Shown here piece by piece: positions 62,358 through 64,000 of a stretch of DNA of 64,000 bases. Under the pieces are notes generated by a model. It had not been told where the DNA came from. It saw only the letters and a program-made list of their open reading frames with translations, and searched no databases. Source of the DNA: DTU019 sp050949825 (GTDB lineage Bacteria > Bacillota > Syntrophomonadia > Syntrophomonadales > Syntrophomonadaceae); contig JBMNGL010000007.1 in NCBI GenBank assembly GCA_050949825.1, positions 310,001 through 374,000 on the forward strand, given 5' to 3'. Numbering within the stretch: position 1 is the first letter of the stretch; each line of letters starts with the position of its first letter. The position numbers were made by a program, and so were the translations under genes.

Positions 62358-63449
62358 ATGAAAATGATTATTAGCGGTGGAGGCACCGGCGGACATATTT
62401 ATCCGGCTCTGGCTATAGCTGAGGGAGTTCGTGAGCGCCTTCCCGATGCCAGGATTCTATATGTAGGTTCCCGGCGGGGTATGGAGAGCACCCTGGCCCC
62501 GGAACGCGGCTACGATTATGCCGCAGTGGACATATCGGGCATTGACCGCTCCTCAATGTTGAAAGCCTCTCAATCCCTGGTCAAGTTTCCCAAGAGCTTT
62601 TTTCAAGGTTGGGATATTATCAAGGAGTTTAAGCCGGATGTGGTGGTGGGAACGGGCGGATATGCTTCATTCCCGGTGGTGCTGGCCAGCACCTTTTTTT
62701 CATGCCGCAGTTACATTCATGAACAAAACGCGCAGCCTGGACTGGCCAACCGCAATCTTGCCGGCCGGGTTGATTGCGTCATGCTTACCTTTGCGGAAGC
62801 CGCCCCTTTTTTAAATGCAAAAAGGATAGAAATAACAGGATTGCCGGTTCGCAAGGCCATTACTACGGTTAATCGAGATAGAGCTTTATGCAAATGGGGA
62901 TTTTCCCCGGGGATTTTTACCCTGGTGGTATTTGGAGGCAGCCAGGGGGCGGCCAGTATTAACAGGGCCATGTTGGGGTATTTGGAAAGAGATAGAGCAC
63001 AGCCTTCACAGGTGATCTGGATGACCGGGCATAATCAATACCCTGAACTGATGGAGCAGCTAAAAGGTTTGGAGATGGAGCGGAGCAAAGTCAAGCTGGT
63101 GGTAAAACCCTATTTGGAGCATATCGAAGATGCCCTGGCGGTAGCAGATCTGGCCGTGTGCCGGGCTGGGGCTGGTACCTTGAGTGAATTGGCGGTACTG
63201 GGCTTGGCGGCTATACTGGTGCCATATCCATATGCCAGTGATAACCATCAGGAAAAGAACGCTCGGGCCTTGCTGGAAAAAAAGGCAGCAGATATGATTA
63301 TTGATGAGTTCCTGGATGGGGATACTCTTTATGGGGAAATACAATTATTGCGTCATCAACCTGATATTTTGCGCCATATGGGCGCAAATATGAAAAAGGA
63401 GGCCAAGCCTAAAGCCCTGGAAGATATTCTGGATATCATCCTCTCCTAA
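62358..63449 (+). CDS. murG: UDP-GlcNAc:lipid I transferase MurG
   Basis: MurG completes lipid II on the inner membrane face. The 363-residue product is a GT28 glycosyltransferase with ISGGGTGGHIYPALAIA, VVGTGGYASFPV, EQNAQPGLANR, and the UDP-GlcNAc site CRAGAGTLSELAVLGLAAIL. The ATG at 62358 is chosen because AGGTGAGGTGA precedes it and the protein then begins KMIISGGGTGG. The 140 bases after it hold no evident gene. Confidence 0.97.
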   Translation: MKMIISGGGTGGHIYPALAIAEGVRERLPDARILYVGSRRGMESTLAPERGYDYAAVDISGIDRSSMLKASQSLVKFPKSFFQGWDIIKEFKPDVVVGTGGYASFPVVLASTFFSCRSYIHEQNAQPGLANRNLAGRVDCVMLTFAEAAPFLNAKRIEITGLPVRKAITTVNRDRALCKWGFSPGIFTLVVFGGSQGAASINRAMLGYLERDRAQPSQVIWMTGHNQYPELMEQLKGLEMERSKVKLVVKPYLEHIEDALAVADLAVCRAGAGTLSELAVLGLAAILVPYPYASDNHQEKNARALLEKKAADMIIDEFLDGDTLYGEIQLLRHQPDILRHMGANMKKEAKPKALEDILDIILS

Positions 63450-63589
63450 ACCAGGGTCTATGTATGGGCCGGATACCTTGCTTATCTGCCTGGGAAGTGG
63501 ACAGGCTGCAGGAACAGAATGTAACCACTTTTATTAAAGATGCATACTATATGGTGAAGATATGAACAAAAAGGGAAGGAGATGAGGGA

Positions 63590-64000
63590 ATGACCGCCTC
63601 GTCGGTGCAATGGGTTCATATGGTTGGGATTGGAGGAGCCGGGATGAGCGGCATCGCCAGGGTACTGCTAGAGCAAGGGTTAAAAGTCAGTGGATCGGAT
63701 TTGCAGTGCAATGACGTAACCCGTAAATTGGCAGACCAGGGCGTAACTGTCTATCAAGGACATTCTTCATCCAACCTTAAGCCTGGAGTCGATCTGGTGG
63801 TGGCCTCTTCAGCTATTCCGAGCGACAACAATGAATTAACTGCCGCCCGTGAAAGAGGTATTTCCATCATTAAAAGAGGGCAAATGCTGGCCTACATTGT
63901 AAATGACCGCCAGGCCATTGCCGTAGCCGGTGCTCATGGCAAGACAACAACCACTTCCATGGTGTATAAAGCCTTGACCGGCGGGGGACTGGACCCGACC
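63590..64000 (+). CDS. murC: UDP-N-acetylmuramate--L-alanine ligase MurC (5' part, truncated at window end)
   Basis: MurC adds L-alanine to UDP-MurNAc. The visible 137 codons include the N-terminal VGIGGAGMSGIA block and the P-loop VAGAHGKTTTTSM. The ATG at 63590 lies about 10 bases after AAGGAG. The rest of the gene continues beyond the right edge. It is in the expected dcw order after murG. Confidence 0.96.
   Translation, partial: MTASSVQWVHMVGIGGAGMSGIARVLLEQGLKVSGSDLQCNDVTRKLADQGVTVYQGHSSSNLKPGVDLVVASSAIPSDNNELTAARERGISIIKRGQMLAYIVNDRQAIAVAGAHGKTTTTSMVYKALTGGGLDPT

Noticed and set aside
1..64000. tRNA or rRNA genes, insertion sequences, prophage genes
   Set aside because: I saw no rRNA blocks, no transposase or integrase motifs and no tRNA cloverleaf that I could support by eye; a tRNAscan run would settle the tRNA question.

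Overview
The window reads as a contiguous chromosomal stretch of a spore-forming, anaerobic, low-to-moderate GC Firmicute of the class Clostridia. Seen directly: spore genes (SASPs, the germination protease gpr, ylbJ), a T-box leader, gene orders typical of Firmicutes (aspS - 6S-like RNA - tcdA; rpmF - plsX - acpP - rnc - smc - ftsY; the dcw cluster), many GTG/TTG starts behind strong AGGAGG sites, and a selenocysteine-containing exported formate dehydrogenase. The last feature, with pta-ackA, would suit a syntrophic or acetogenic relative of Syntrophomonadaceae. That placement is inference.

Layout. 1-7.7 kb: the 3' end of recG, two SASP-type genes facing gpr, rsmD, a coiled-coil protein, and the sporulation/tRNA-modification group ylbJ, ylbK and tmcAL (ylbM), with two convergent pairs sharing their stop codons. 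7.7-20.3 kb: pta-ackA (acetyl-CoA to acetate plus ATP), DUF177-rpmF-plsX-acpP-rnc-radical SAM, birA, smc and ftsY. 20.3-24.2 kb: a compact methylthioadenosine (MTA) salvage operon of a MTAP-family phosphorylase, mtnA, a class II aldolase and an MTA/SAH deaminase. Together they could form a deaminated version of the DHAP shunt. 24.2-35.3 kb: a molybdenum/tungsten and formate region: mobB, fdhE, the three-subunit Tat-exported formate dehydrogenase with an in-frame UGA and a SECIS-like hairpin, a MoeA fused to a periplasmic-binding-protein-like domain, a second moeA, and a two-domain P-loop protein.

35.5-43.6 kb: recJ, relA, dtd, a metallo-beta-lactamase-fold protein, then a T-box leader with one Stem I but two antiterminator/terminator modules in series, controlling aroF and a short divergent pheA. 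43.6-44.2 kb is a repeat-rich intergenic region: a three-armed palindrome, a dispersed 84-bp palindromic repeat (second copy near 12.2 kb, opposite orientation) and an exact 11 x 23-bp tandem array abutting hemZ. 44.2-52.3 kb: hemZ, hisS-aspS, a 6S RNA candidate, tcdA, an endonuclease III-family glycosylase, and a phenylacetate-CoA ligase paired with a double-ACT protein. 52.4-64 kb: a small membrane protein, a likely PHP-family gene remnant, and the dcw cell-wall/division cluster from mraZ (with three 10-bp MraZ-type boxes) through rsmH, ftsL, a PASTA-bearing penicillin-binding protein, murE, mraY, murD, ftsW, murG and the 5' part of murC. murF is absent from its usual place.

Start codons were re-chosen by ribosome-binding-site spacing in many cases. 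No searches were run, so all family assignments come from recognised motifs and gene order.
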